The notes below the pieces were generated by a model. The model worked only from the letters and a program-made list of their open reading frames with translations, did not search any database and was not told the DNA's origin. A stretch of 5,662 nt of DNA, taken from assembly GCA_013214445.1 (NCBI GenBank), contig JABSPG010000293.1, positions 1 through 5,662 on the forward strand, in the 5' to 3' direction. How positions within the stretch are numbered: the first letter of the stretch is position 1; the number at the start of each line of letters is the position of its first letter. Positions 1-5,662 of the stretch are shown here, piece after piece. The stretch comes from Ekhidna sp. (GTDB lineage Bacteria > Bacteroidota > Bacteroidia > Cytophagales > Cyclobacteriaceae). The position numbers were made by a program, and so were the translations under genes.

Positions 1-254
1 CTCACCACACTCAACATGTTGACCCAGTAAGCGACCTGCGTCACATCTCCCCCTGCAAGTAGCGAGAACATTCGTCCAGTTAAAAGGAAGAACGGAGCTC
101 CTGGAGGGTGAGGAACCTGTAGTTTGTATGAGCAGGCAATGAATTCCCCAGCATCCCAAAAACTAGCTGTAGGTTCTACTGTCAGCACGTAGGTTACAAG
201 TGCCACAAAGAAGGCAACCCAGCCAGTGATGATATTGATCTTTTGATATCCCAT
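1..254 (-). CDS. DUF2723 family membrane protein (glycosyltransferase-like), N-terminal fragment
   Basis: This is the first 84 codons of a minus-strand gene that runs off the left edge of the window. Translating from the ATG at 254-252 gives an N-terminal membrane helix (about residues 8-26) followed by a conserved block: TASFWDAGEFIA (29-40), then SYKLQVPHPPGAPFFLLTGR (42-61). This block is the hallmark of the DUF2723 family, large multi-pass proteins common in Bacteroidota and related to TMEM260-type protein O-mannosyltransferases. In GT-C-fold enzymes an acidic residue after the first helix is catalytic, so Asp34 or Glu37 is the likely equivalent (inference). The expected role is transfer of a sugar from a polyprenyl carrier to an exported acceptor in the inner membrane; the acceptor is unknown. 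The reading frame stays open 18 codons upstream of the chosen ATG without another ATG, and the chosen start gives the usual short N-terminus. No Shine-Dalgarno site is visible. Most of the protein is outside the window. Confidence 0.88.
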   Translation of the reverse strand, partial: MGYQKINIITGWVAFFVALVTYVLTVEPTASFWDAGEFIACSYKLQVPHPPGAPFFLLTGRMFSLLAGGDVTQVAYWVNMLSVV

Positions 255-432
255 AATTGAAATAATGTGAACGGCGAAATTAGCAATTAACCCCAAGATT
301 GAGGGGAATTAATACGTAGGATTTGTACCACGCGATTCAAGAAAGAAAAGTAAAATCAATGAATAAAGGACGTTGCTCCCCATTCGTACTTTTTAGGCCT
401 TGGTATTTTAACAATTTTTAAGAGTGGTAGAT
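255..432. other. AT-rich intergenic stretch upstream of the DUF2723 gene
   Basis: These 178 bases separate the stop codon of the membrane protein gene from the start of the DUF2723 gene, both on the minus strand. It must hold any promoter specific to DUF2723. The best match I see to the Bacteroidota -7 element on the minus strand is TACTTTTC at 352-345 (one mismatch to TAnnTTTG), with no convincing -33 TTG at the right distance. A short CCCC/GGGG inverted pair (291-294 with 303-306, 8-base loop) lies in the presumed leader, but four base pairs are too few to call a structure. A 24-codon minus-strand open frame sits at 383-309 (see findings). No rho-independent terminator is evident. Confidence 0.5.
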
Positions 433-1080
433 TTAGTACACCATCATATAGAATCCCAGCCACACAAAAAAGAAGAGGATGTAGGTGCTCAGGACAATGT
501 AGGAAGATATTTTAAGTTTTTTTCCGCTCATAAAATAAATGCCAAGAATCAGAACCGGCCAGTATAAAAGCTCAAATAGGTTGATGGATTTGAGCGGATA
601 GTGATATTTTGGATCGATTTGTGTGTAATCCACCAAGTTGATTAGAGAAAAGGGATAGAAAGCCATGTAGTCGTTGTAGTCAGGGTCGGTGTAGAATAGT
701 GTAAACCATAGCACCTTGACGATTTCTGGTAGGAAGAACACTAGCTCTGCAAGCATCACCATTTTCCACAATTGATTGAAGTGAAGACGATACCCAAACA
801 TGAAACAGCCAATCCAAAGTATCAGTGTAGTCCAGGTCCACTTCCAAGCAAGGAAAAAGGGGACACTCAGGTATTGGATCCCAAATAGGATATCAAATAC
901 CCATATTTCTCCACGTTCATTTAAAACCTCAAATGCTGCAATGGTGTCTATGATAAAGATTCGTTTGACAAAAAGCAGGGCGAGGTATGTAAGGCAGATG
1001 ATGAAAAACATGCCTTTTCCATTGAAGTCGAACCAGTCTTCAAGAAATTGCTTTCTGTATTTAGATAATCTTTCAGTCAT
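433..1080 (-). CDS. Unrecognised multi-pass inner-membrane protein, 215 residues
   Basis: I do not recognise this protein with certainty. It begins with a short charged, probably cytoplasmic segment (residues 1-22) and then has about six hydrophobic stretches, near residues 23-40, 62-78, 84-97, 106-128, 169-185 and 191-212. Between the fourth and fifth lies an acidic and aromatic polar loop (TDPDYNDY at 131-138, then a FYPFSLINL stretch at 141-149). The pattern of a Pro-Phe-Ser-Leu-hydrophobic segment followed by a helix, a small Gly-Lys-Lys turn and a last helix is reminiscent of Yip1-type proteins, but this is a loose resemblance only. It is rich in Trp, Phe and Tyr, as usual for small Bacteroidota membrane proteins. 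No catalytic motif is visible. The ATG at 1080 has no Shine-Dalgarno site and lies 19 bp from the start of the divergent TPR gene. The gene may be cotranscribed with DUF2723, 178 bp downstream. Confidence 0.8.
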   Translation of the reverse strand: MTERLSKYRKQFLEDWFDFNGKGMFFIICLTYLALLFVKRIFIIDTIAAFEVLNERGEIWVFDILFGIQYLSVPFFLAWKWTWTTLILWIGCFMFGYRLHFNQLWKMVMLAELVFFLPEIVKVLWFTLFYTDPDYNDYMAFYPFSLINLVDYTQIDPKYHYPLKSINLFELLYWPVLILGIYFMSGKKLKISSYIVLSTYILFFFVWLGFYMMVY

Positions 1081-1081
1081 T

Positions 1082-1089
1082 TAGATTTG
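1082..1089 (+). promoter_or_regulatory. Possible -7 promoter element for the TPR gene
   Basis: TAGATTTG is an exact match to the Bacteroidota -7 consensus TAnnTTTG and points toward the TPR gene, whose ATG is 10 bases further on. No TTG -33 element is found at the usual spacing; the nearest TTG (1048-1050) is about 31 bases away, which is too far. Transcription from here would leave only about four to six leader bases and would lose most of the GAGG ribosome-site candidate at 1091-1094, so this element and that site cannot easily both be used. A chance match is quite possible. Confidence 0.25.
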
Positions 1090-1090
1090 T

Positions 1091-1094
1091 GAGG
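1091..1094 (+). promoter_or_regulatory. Possible ribosome binding site of the TPR gene
   Basis: GAGG lies five bases before the ATG at 1100, a normal Shine-Dalgarno spacing. It supports that start over the next in-frame ATG at 1124, as does the signal peptide that begins at 1100. Bacteroidota often do without such sites, so its use is not certain. Confidence 0.4.
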
Positions 1095-1099
1095 TACAC

Positions 1100-2290
1100 A
1101 TGAAAATAGCATTCAAAAATATCATGGTATTCGCCTTTGTCCTATTAAGCATGCAACTTCGTGCTCAATGGACGCAGGATCTGCTGAATGCAGACACAGC
1201 TAAGTACAGCTTGCTGATTAATCCCTTCATTCAGGTGGAATCGACTGAGGCAGTGAATGCCATGTACAATTTTGAGTTTGAGAAAGCAGATTCACACTTC
1301 ACTTACCTGGAAAAAAATTACCCATGGCACCCGTTACCGTACTTACTAAAGGGGTTGAACTATTGGTGGCAGATTGTTCCAAATTACGATAATGAATCTT
1401 ACGATGAACCTTTTTTGGCCTACATGGACAGGACTAAGGAGCTGGCTGAGAATGTGTATGAAAAGTATAATGAAATCGAGGGAGCGTTTTTCTTAGCTGC
1501 AGCCTATGCCTTCGAGGGTCGGTTGTACTCCGAACGTCGTGAGTATCGGAAAGCAGCAGTGGCTGGTAGCAGGTCACTGAAGTATTTCGAGGAGTGCAAA
1601 GGACACGAGACCTACAGTCCGGAGTTATTGTTTGGTGACGCACTATTCAATTACTATGGTGAATGGATCAGAGATGAGTACCCGTTGCTTCGTCCGGTTA
1701 TGATGCTCTTTCCTAAGGGAGATATGAAATTAGGGATAGAGCAACTGAAGGAGGTCACTCGAAATGCATTCTACTCCCGTACAGAGGCACAGTTTTATCT
1801 GATGCGTATTCTTTCCTCAGGATCCAATCGGGACCTTCCCGAAGCGGCTAGAGTCGGGAAGATGCTGCATACTGAATATCCGGATAATCCCTACTTCCAT
1901 CGATATTACACACGTTTATTGTATCAGTCGGGTCAATACGATTCGGCAGCTGAGAAAGCCTTGGAGATCTTGGATCACATCGAGGCAGGGAAGCCTGGGT
2001 ATGAAGCAAACAGCGGGAGATATGCTAGTTTTTTTCTGGGGCATATTTACGAGATGCGGTGGCAGCATGATGAAGCCAGGAAGTATTTTCAGCGAGGCTT
2101 GGATTACGCAGAGCAGGCAGATGCTACAAAAATGGGTTATTACTTCTATTCCCTGTTGCATTTGGGGATCATTGAGCAAAAGGAAGGAAATAAGGAGCTA
2201 GCGAAAGACTATTTCAAGCAGGTAAAGAAAGCAGCCAATAGAAGCCACCCCACTCATAAGGATGCACGGACCCGGTTGAAGAGACTCTAA
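1100..2290 (+). CDS. Exported tetratricopeptide (TPR) repeat protein, 396 residues
   Basis: A Sec signal peptide is clear at residues 1-23: Lys2 and Lys6, a hydrophobic core IMVFAFVLLSM, then LRAQ, with probable cleavage around residues 22-23. There is no lipobox cysteine, so the mature protein is expected to be soluble in the periplasm or secreted. The rest is alpha-helical, with TPR-like helix pairs near residues 51-85, 128-163, 226-260, 264-292, 307-340 and 345-378; the last two, with Ala-Arg-Lys-Tyr-Phe and Ala-Lys-Asp-Tyr-Phe second helices, are the most canonical. A central block (about 173-215, containing LLFGDALFNYYGEW and a Pro-Leu-Leu-Arg-Pro turn) does not look like a TPR and may be a family-specific insert. 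TPR proteins bind other proteins, so a scaffold or assembly role in the envelope is likely, but the partner is unknown. The gene stands alone on the plus strand between two minus-strand units, and its TAA overlaps the stop codon of the convergent glycosyltransferase gene. Confidence 0.87.
   Translation: MKIAFKNIMVFAFVLLSMQLRAQWTQDLLNADTAKYSLLINPFIQVESTEAVNAMYNFEFEKADSHFTYLEKNYPWHPLPYLLKGLNYWWQIVPNYDNESYDEPFLAYMDRTKELAENVYEKYNEIEGAFFLAAAYAFEGRLYSERREYRKAAVAGSRSLKYFEECKGHETYSPELLFGDALFNYYGEWIRDEYPLLRPVMMLFPKGDMKLGIEQLKEVTRNAFYSRTEAQFYLMRILSSGSNRDLPEAARVGKMLHTEYPDNPYFHRYYTRLLYQSGQYDSAAEKALEILDHIEAGKPGYEANSGRYASFFLGHIYEMRWQHDEARKYFQRGLDYAEQADATKMGYYFYSLLHLGIIEQKEGNKELAKDYFKQVKKAANRSHPTHKDARTRLKRL
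1114..1121 (-). promoter_or_regulatory. Possible -7 promoter element for the membrane protein gene
   Basis: Read on the minus strand this is TATTTTTG, an exact match to TAnnTTTG. It lies inside the first codons of the TPR gene and 33 bases before the membrane protein ATG at 1080, which would give a normal leader of roughly 25-28 bases. No good TTTG is present about 19-20 bases further upstream, so only half of the promoter signal is seen. Confidence 0.3.
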
Positions 2291-3357
2291 AACTGAAAAG
2301 CTTCCAGCCATTTGTTTTTATTAGCTTCTACGCTGAAGTCTTTCAACACTGTTTTCCTACCCTCTTGGCCCATTTGCTTTCTAAGAGCAGCGTCATCGAT
2401 TAATTGAGATAACTTTTGAACCCACTCTTCTGTTGAGGAGGCGAGCATCCCATTTTTGCTCTCCTCTATTATTTCAGCGTTCACCCCCACAGGAGACATG
2501 ATCGTGGGAATTCCCAGTGCCATGTATTGGAGGCCTTTCAATCCACACTTGCCTTTGCTCCAGGCATCATCCGGCAGTGGCATGATGCCAATGTCTATAT
2601 CACACAAGTCTTCGATTTCAGTGTCTTTTTTCCAAGGTAATCCTGTGATCTGAAGCTCATTATTCTCATAGTTGCCATCTCCAATTACTTTGAATCGGAT
2701 CTTATCGCCATACTTTTCTTTAATAATCTTCAACGGCTCTAATGCACTCTCGAAATGTTTAATGGTAGAAAAGCTCCCACTCCACCCAATACATATAGCT
2801 TCTTCTCTGCCTGAGATCTCCATTGGTGAATATTCTTCTGTGTCGATTGTGGTAGGTATGATCGTCACATTGGAGTTATGCTGAAGTGCATAGTCCCTTA
2901 AATATTCATTACCAGCGATGATAAGATCACAATAGGAAATGATCTTTCCTGTCTTTAGCGGATTTTTTAATTTTTGAAAGAATGATTGATTGGGATTCTC
3001 ATCTTGTAACCATATAGAGTCATCAAAGTCAAAAATGAGTTTAGCCTTTGATCTTTTAAATAGCCATTCAAAAAACACTCCGAAAAAAAATGCATCCCTA
3101 TAGACAAAAATGTAATCGTATCTATTTGCTTTGATAACATCTCCTAATCGCTTGAAAATGGAGCTGATCCCTACCTTGATTTTTCCGAAGAGGTTTCCTG
3201 ATCCATAAAACACGTTATCCTGATCAACATTGAGCATGTTGGAATAAGTGATTTCAAAACCATGACCTTTTAAATAATCGAGGTATTGTTCATGACGAAA
3301 CCGTTGACCAGGTGAGCGATCCTTGCGGTGAAGGGTTAGAAAAAGGATTTTAGGCAT
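2287..3357 (-). CDS. Glycosyltransferase, GT4-like (GT-B fold), 356 residues
   Basis: A cytoplasmic sugar transferase expected to move a sugar from a nucleotide donor to a growing lipid-linked glycan. The N-terminal acceptor domain starts with a beta strand (KILFLTLHR, 3-11) followed by SPGQRFRHEQY (15-25), a segment typical of GT4 relatives. DFDDSIW is at 110-116. The C-terminal donor domain begins near residue 188 with CIGWSGSFSTIKHF (189-202) and contains MPLPDDAWSKGKCGLKG (259-275) followed by LQYMALGIP (276-284) and a Ser-Pro-Val-Gly-Val-Asn turn (288-293). The canonical EX7E pair of GT4 enzymes is replaced by Gly269 and Gln277; the Gly-Lys-Cys-Gly-x-Lys form is shared by a recognisable subgroup found in polysaccharide clusters. 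Full length, with no membrane helix. Its ATG overlaps the epimerase stop codon by one base (TAATG), implying translational coupling. It is the last gene of the operon. Donor and acceptor cannot be told from sequence. Confidence 0.9.
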   Translation of the reverse strand: MPKILFLTLHRKDRSPGQRFRHEQYLDYLKGHGFEITYSNMLNVDQDNVFYGSGNLFGKIKVGISSIFKRLGDVIKANRYDYIFVYRDAFFFGVFFEWLFKRSKAKLIFDFDDSIWLQDENPNQSFFQKLKNPLKTGKIISYCDLIIAGNEYLRDYALQHNSNVTIIPTTIDTEEYSPMEISGREEAICIGWSGSFSTIKHFESALEPLKIIKEKYGDKIRFKVIGDGNYENNELQITGLPWKKDTEIEDLCDIDIGIMPLPDDAWSKGKCGLKGLQYMALGIPTIMSPVGVNAEIIEESKNGMLASSTEEWVQKLSQLIDDAALRKQMGQEGRKTVLKDFSVEANKNKWLEAFQF

Positions 3358-4352
3358 TAGTCTTCCAGCCAGATTGGAGGCAGTTTTTCGGTGATCTCAA
3401 TGTTTTCAAACTTGGTGCTTTTTTTAATGCCCGTTTCTTTTGCCCAAGCTGCCATCTTTTTCAGCCCATCGCTCAACGAAGTTTTACTGTATTCTCCGAA
3501 AATTGCTTTGACTTTTGAGTGGTCCGAATGTGCGTGTAGCACTTCATTTCTCGCTTCTAAGTATCTCAATTCACCATCTATTTCCATTGCTTTCATGACT
3601 TCAGTGGCTAGTTCCTTCACGGAATATTCTCTATCAGCTCCAATATTGAATACTTCTCCATAGCATTCTTTGTGATCCACACAGTCAGCAATGATATGTC
3701 CAATGTCTCCGACATACGTAAATGCTCTTGTCTGACTCCCGTCTCCGAAAACAGACAATGGGTTTCCTTGCATAAGTTGATTCATGAAAATCCCCACTAC
3801 GTTTCGGTAGCGATCTCCAAGGTTTTGATATTCACCGTAAACATTGTGTGGCCTAAAAATGACGTAATCCAGGCCAAACATTTCATGTGAAACTTTTAGG
3901 TCCATTTCCACAGCTAATTTGGCAATGCCATACGGGTCTTCAGGTTCTGGAACCATGTCTTCTTTCATCGGAGGAGGTAAGGCACCATAGGTGGCAATCG
4001 AGGAGGTAAACACAAGGCATTTTACTTTGTGTTTGATAGCTTCATTGATCAAATTGACACTCCCTGTTAGATTATTGGTGTAGTTGAATCTTTTGATGAA
4101 ATGACTCAGTCCTTCTGCTGCGTAGGCAGCAAGGTGGTAGACATAGTTAATTTTGTAGTCATTGAACAGCTTTTCCAGTAGTTGGTGATCATTGATGGAG
4201 CCATTGATGAAGATGGCATTTTGCGGTACATTTTCTTCAAATCCTCCGCTAAGATCATCGAGAACGATTACGTTATCGCCTTTTTCAACTAAGTGTTTTG
4301 AAACATGGGCTCCAATAAAGCCGGCACCACCTGTTACTAAAGAGTAGGTCAT
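3357..4352 (-). CDS. NAD-dependent nucleotide-sugar epimerase/dehydratase (extended SDR, GalE-like), 331 residues
   Basis: An extended short-chain dehydrogenase/reductase acting on a nucleotide sugar, probably a UDP-hexose 4-epimerase or a relative. The Rossmann NAD site TGGAGFIG is at 7-14, Asp32-Asp33 follow the second strand (NAD rather than NADP), YHLAAYAAE is at 72-80, the catalytic Ser region is TSS (116-118), and the catalytic Tyr141 and Lys145 lie in PYGIAK. RPHNVYG (167-173) and GDGSQTRAFTYVGD (203-216) are the usual substrate-side motifs. Where GalE commonly has a Val-x-x-Ser-x-x-x-Pro-x-x-Tyr segment, this protein has GLSHFIKRFNYTNN (81-94), marking a distinct subfamily, so exact specificity is uncertain. 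A charged tail (about 309-331) extends past the usual end. The ATG at 4352 directly precedes the first strand, so the start is secure. It lies 31 bp after the asparagine synthase gene and overlaps the glycosyltransferase gene by one base, as in a sugar-polymer operon. Confidence 0.9.
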   Translation of the reverse strand: MTYSLVTGGAGFIGAHVSKHLVEKGDNVIVLDDLSGGFEENVPQNAIFINGSINDHQLLEKLFNDYKINYVYHLAAYAAEGLSHFIKRFNYTNNLTGSVNLINEAIKHKVKCLVFTSSIATYGALPPPMKEDMVPEPEDPYGIAKLAVEMDLKVSHEMFGLDYVIFRPHNVYGEYQNLGDRYRNVVGIFMNQLMQGNPLSVFGDGSQTRAFTYVGDIGHIIADCVDHKECYGEVFNIGADREYSVKELATEVMKAMEIDGELRYLEARNEVLHAHSDHSKVKAIFGEYSKTSLSDGLKKMAAWAKETGIKKSTKFENIEITEKLPPIWLED

Positions 4353-4383
4353 TGATTAGATATTTTTTACAAATAAAGGGAAC

Positions 4384-5662
4384 TTAGTGCAAGTAACGGA
4401 GATACCACTTTTGAAAAACATAAATAGACCAGATTTGTGCATGCACATCACCGGGGTTTTGTGATGAAAGCCGCTCTTTGAGCCCAAGAATGGCTGCTGG
4501 ATTTAACAGGTTTTGACTTTCTAAGAAATCTGGATCAAATACTACCTGATCGATTTCTGATTTCAATTCATTCCTAAGCCAGCTGAGCATGGGAACCTCA
4601 AATCCTTTCTTAGGTCGATGATGTAGTTCTTTTGGGAGGATGTGTTCAAAGGCATCTTGTAGCACCTTTTTCCTTTGACTCCCCTCAACTTTGTAATGAT
4701 TAGGAAGTGATCTTGCGAAATCAATCAAGTCTTTGTCCAAAAAGGGCACGCGCACTTCCAGGCTGTTGGCCATAGACATCAAGTCCACTTTGGTAAGCAT
4801 GTCTCCAGGAAGCACCATTTTCAGATCTTGGTCAAGAAAGGCACGAAGGTCAAAGTTTTTGTTCTCCAATGCGTTCAGCGTCTCTTGAATTTGATCCGGA
4901 TCTGGTTTGGTCTTTAGTAATCGTTCTGCTCGGTTGTCAAATGAAGCTAGGAACCAATATTTTTCTGTTGAGCTCATTTTGAGCAAACTAGCGTACTTAT
5001 CTACTCTTCTGATTAGATTTCCAAGAGTACTTGATCGTGATTTGGGAAGAGTGGCCAGGATGGGTTGAATGGCCTTTAAAAACGTGTTGGTAAGGGTTGG
5101 ATTTTCTGATTTACTAAAAGCAAAATGCTTGTAGTACCCCCCAAATAGTTCATCTGCACCGTCACCAGAAAGTGCTACTTTCATCGTTTCACTCACTTTT
5201 TGTGAAAGAATATAGGTAGGGATTGCGGACGAATCCGCAAAGGGTTCATCCAAGTAGTCTACCACATTTGGAAGCGCTGCTAGCAGGTCGTCATTCGTAA
5301 GCGAAAAGGTGGTGTGGTTCGTTTGGAATTTGTTTGCTACTAGTTCTGCATAGTGGGTTTCATCAAAGAAAGCGTGTTCTTTATAACCGATGGAGAAGGT
5401 ACTGAGGTCACGGTTGAACGTTGAAGCCATAGACACCACTGCGGAAGAGTCCGTCCCCCCACTGAGAAAGGCACCCAAAGGAACATCTGCAATCATTCGG
5501 CGCTCCACTGCCTTTTCTAAATTGCTGACTACTCCGCTTTTTGCATCTGCATAGCTGTAAGCAGTAGGGGCTGTATCAGAAAAAGACCAATAGGGTTGAA
5601 TGGTGAGGCTATTTCCACGGATCTCCAGGTAATGACCTGGGAGCAGTTTTTTCACTCCCTGA
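4384..5662 (-). CDS. asnB: Asparagine synthase (glutamine-hydrolysing) family amidotransferase, 5' end outside the window
   Basis: The minus-strand frame runs open to the right edge. The GTG at 5655-5653 is not a start: the codons before it (Gln-Gly, then Val-Lys-Lys-Leu-Leu-Pro-Gly-His-Tyr) form the conserved GVKKLxPGHY segment internal to AsnB proteins, so roughly 190 N-terminal residues with the Cys2-type glutaminase domain lie beyond the window. Counting that Val as residue 1, the synthetase domain has the PP-loop SGGTDSS (65-71), DEPFADSSAIP (136-146), SGDGADELFGGY (163-174), KVDLMSMANSLEVRVPFLD (289-307) and RPKKGFEVP (347-355). All ATP- and aspartate-site motifs look intact. The known reaction is ATP-dependent transfer of ammonia from glutamine to aspartate via an aspartyl-AMP intermediate. 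In polysaccharide clusters, relatives are thought to amidate sugar carboxylates or side groups instead, which the epimerase and glycosyltransferase downstream make plausible here (inference). Confidence 0.93.
   Translation of the reverse strand, partial: QGVKKLLPGHYLEIRGNSLTIQPYWSFSDTAPTAYSYADAKSGVVSNLEKAVERRMIADVPLGAFLSGGTDSSAVVSMASTFNRDLSTFSIGYKEHAFFDETHYAELVANKFQTNHTTFSLTNDDLLAALPNVVDYLDEPFADSSAIPTYILSQKVSETMKVALSGDGADELFGGYYKHFAFSKSENPTLTNTFLKAIQPILATLPKSRSSTLGNLIRRVDKYASLLKMSSTEKYWFLASFDNRAERLLKTKPDPDQIQETLNALENKNFDLRAFLDQDLKMVLPGDMLTKVDLMSMANSLEVRVPFLDKDLIDFARSLPNHYKVEGSQRKKVLQDAFEHILPKELHHRPKKGFEVPMLSWLRNELKSEIDQVVFDPDFLESQNLLNPAAILGLKERLSSQNPGDVHAQIWSIYVFQKWYLRYLH

Noticed and set aside
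291..306. CCCC/GGGG hairpin in the leader of the DUF2723 gene
   Set aside because: Only four base pairs with an eight-base loop and no T run; not enough for a terminator or riboswitch.
376..432. Alternative minus-strand frame running past the membrane protein stop to a TGA near 350
   Set aside because: It is about 57 codons between stops, overlaps the end of the membrane gene out of frame, and has no ATG start or ribosome site; most likely chance.
800..1084. 94-codon plus-strand open frame opposite the membrane protein gene
   Set aside because: It is antisense to a coherent membrane protein, its product is basic and low in recognisable structure, and it lacks domain features; it is a shadow frame.
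1434..2201. Minus- and plus-strand open frames of 66-87 codons inside the TPR gene
   Set aside because: All lie within the TPR coding region in other frames, with Cys/Pro/His/Arg-rich products typical of shadows.
2456..3890. Plus-strand open frames of 65-90 codons opposite the glycosyltransferase and epimerase genes
   Set aside because: They are antisense to two strongly supported enzymes with intact motifs; no ribosome site or domain supports them.
4353..4383. Internal promoter between asparagine synthase and epimerase genes
   Set aside because: A TTTATTTG stretch is present on the minus strand, but no TAnnTTTG follows at the right distance; the gap fits ordinary operon spacing.
5653..5655. 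GTG as the start of the asparagine synthase gene
   Set aside because: The frame is open upstream to the window edge and the Val lies inside a conserved internal segment, so the gene is cut by the window rather than lacking its glutaminase domain.

Overview
The window looks like part of a Bacteroidota chromosome, most likely a Cytophagales-type marine or soil bacterium. This rests on protein style rather than a marker gene: the first residues of a DUF2723 membrane glycosyltransferase-like protein, a secreted tetratricopeptide (TPR) protein with a short signal peptide ending in Gln-Ala-rich style, weak or absent Shine-Dalgarno sites, and two close matches to the Bacteroidota -7 promoter element (TAnnTTTG). 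Base composition is moderately AT-rich throughout, with no visible composition break, mobile element, CRISPR array, tRNA or rRNA.

Layout from left to right: (1) positions 1-254, minus strand, the N-terminal 84 codons of a DUF2723 protein, cut by the window edge; (2) 255-432, an AT-rich intergenic stretch with a tiny open frame of doubtful meaning; (3) 433-1080, minus, an unrecognised six-helix membrane protein of 215 residues; (4) 1100-2290, plus, an exported TPR protein of 396 residues, starting only 19 bp from the start of the membrane protein gene; (5) 2287-5662, minus, three genes of a surface polysaccharide cluster, transcribed in the order asparagine synthase (its N-terminal part lies beyond the right edge), NAD-dependent sugar epimerase, family-4-like glycosyltransferase.

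The three right-hand genes form a tight operon: a 31 bp gap between the first two, and a one-base TAATG stop/start overlap between the second and third. Together they suggest making and transferring a modified sugar: the epimerase would remodel a nucleotide sugar, the asparagine-synthase-like amidotransferase may amidate a uronic acid or amino-acid substituent, and the glycosyltransferase would build a lipid-linked oligosaccharide or exopolysaccharide in the cytoplasm. The operon ends head-on against the TPR gene, with the two stop codons overlapping in the four bases CTAA.

The left-hand group (DUF2723, membrane protein, TPR protein) is envelope-related but of unknown function. I do not see a clearly new system here. 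The most noteworthy points are the very compact divergent and convergent gene junctions, the non-canonical donor-site motif in the glycosyltransferase, and the unrecognised membrane protein.
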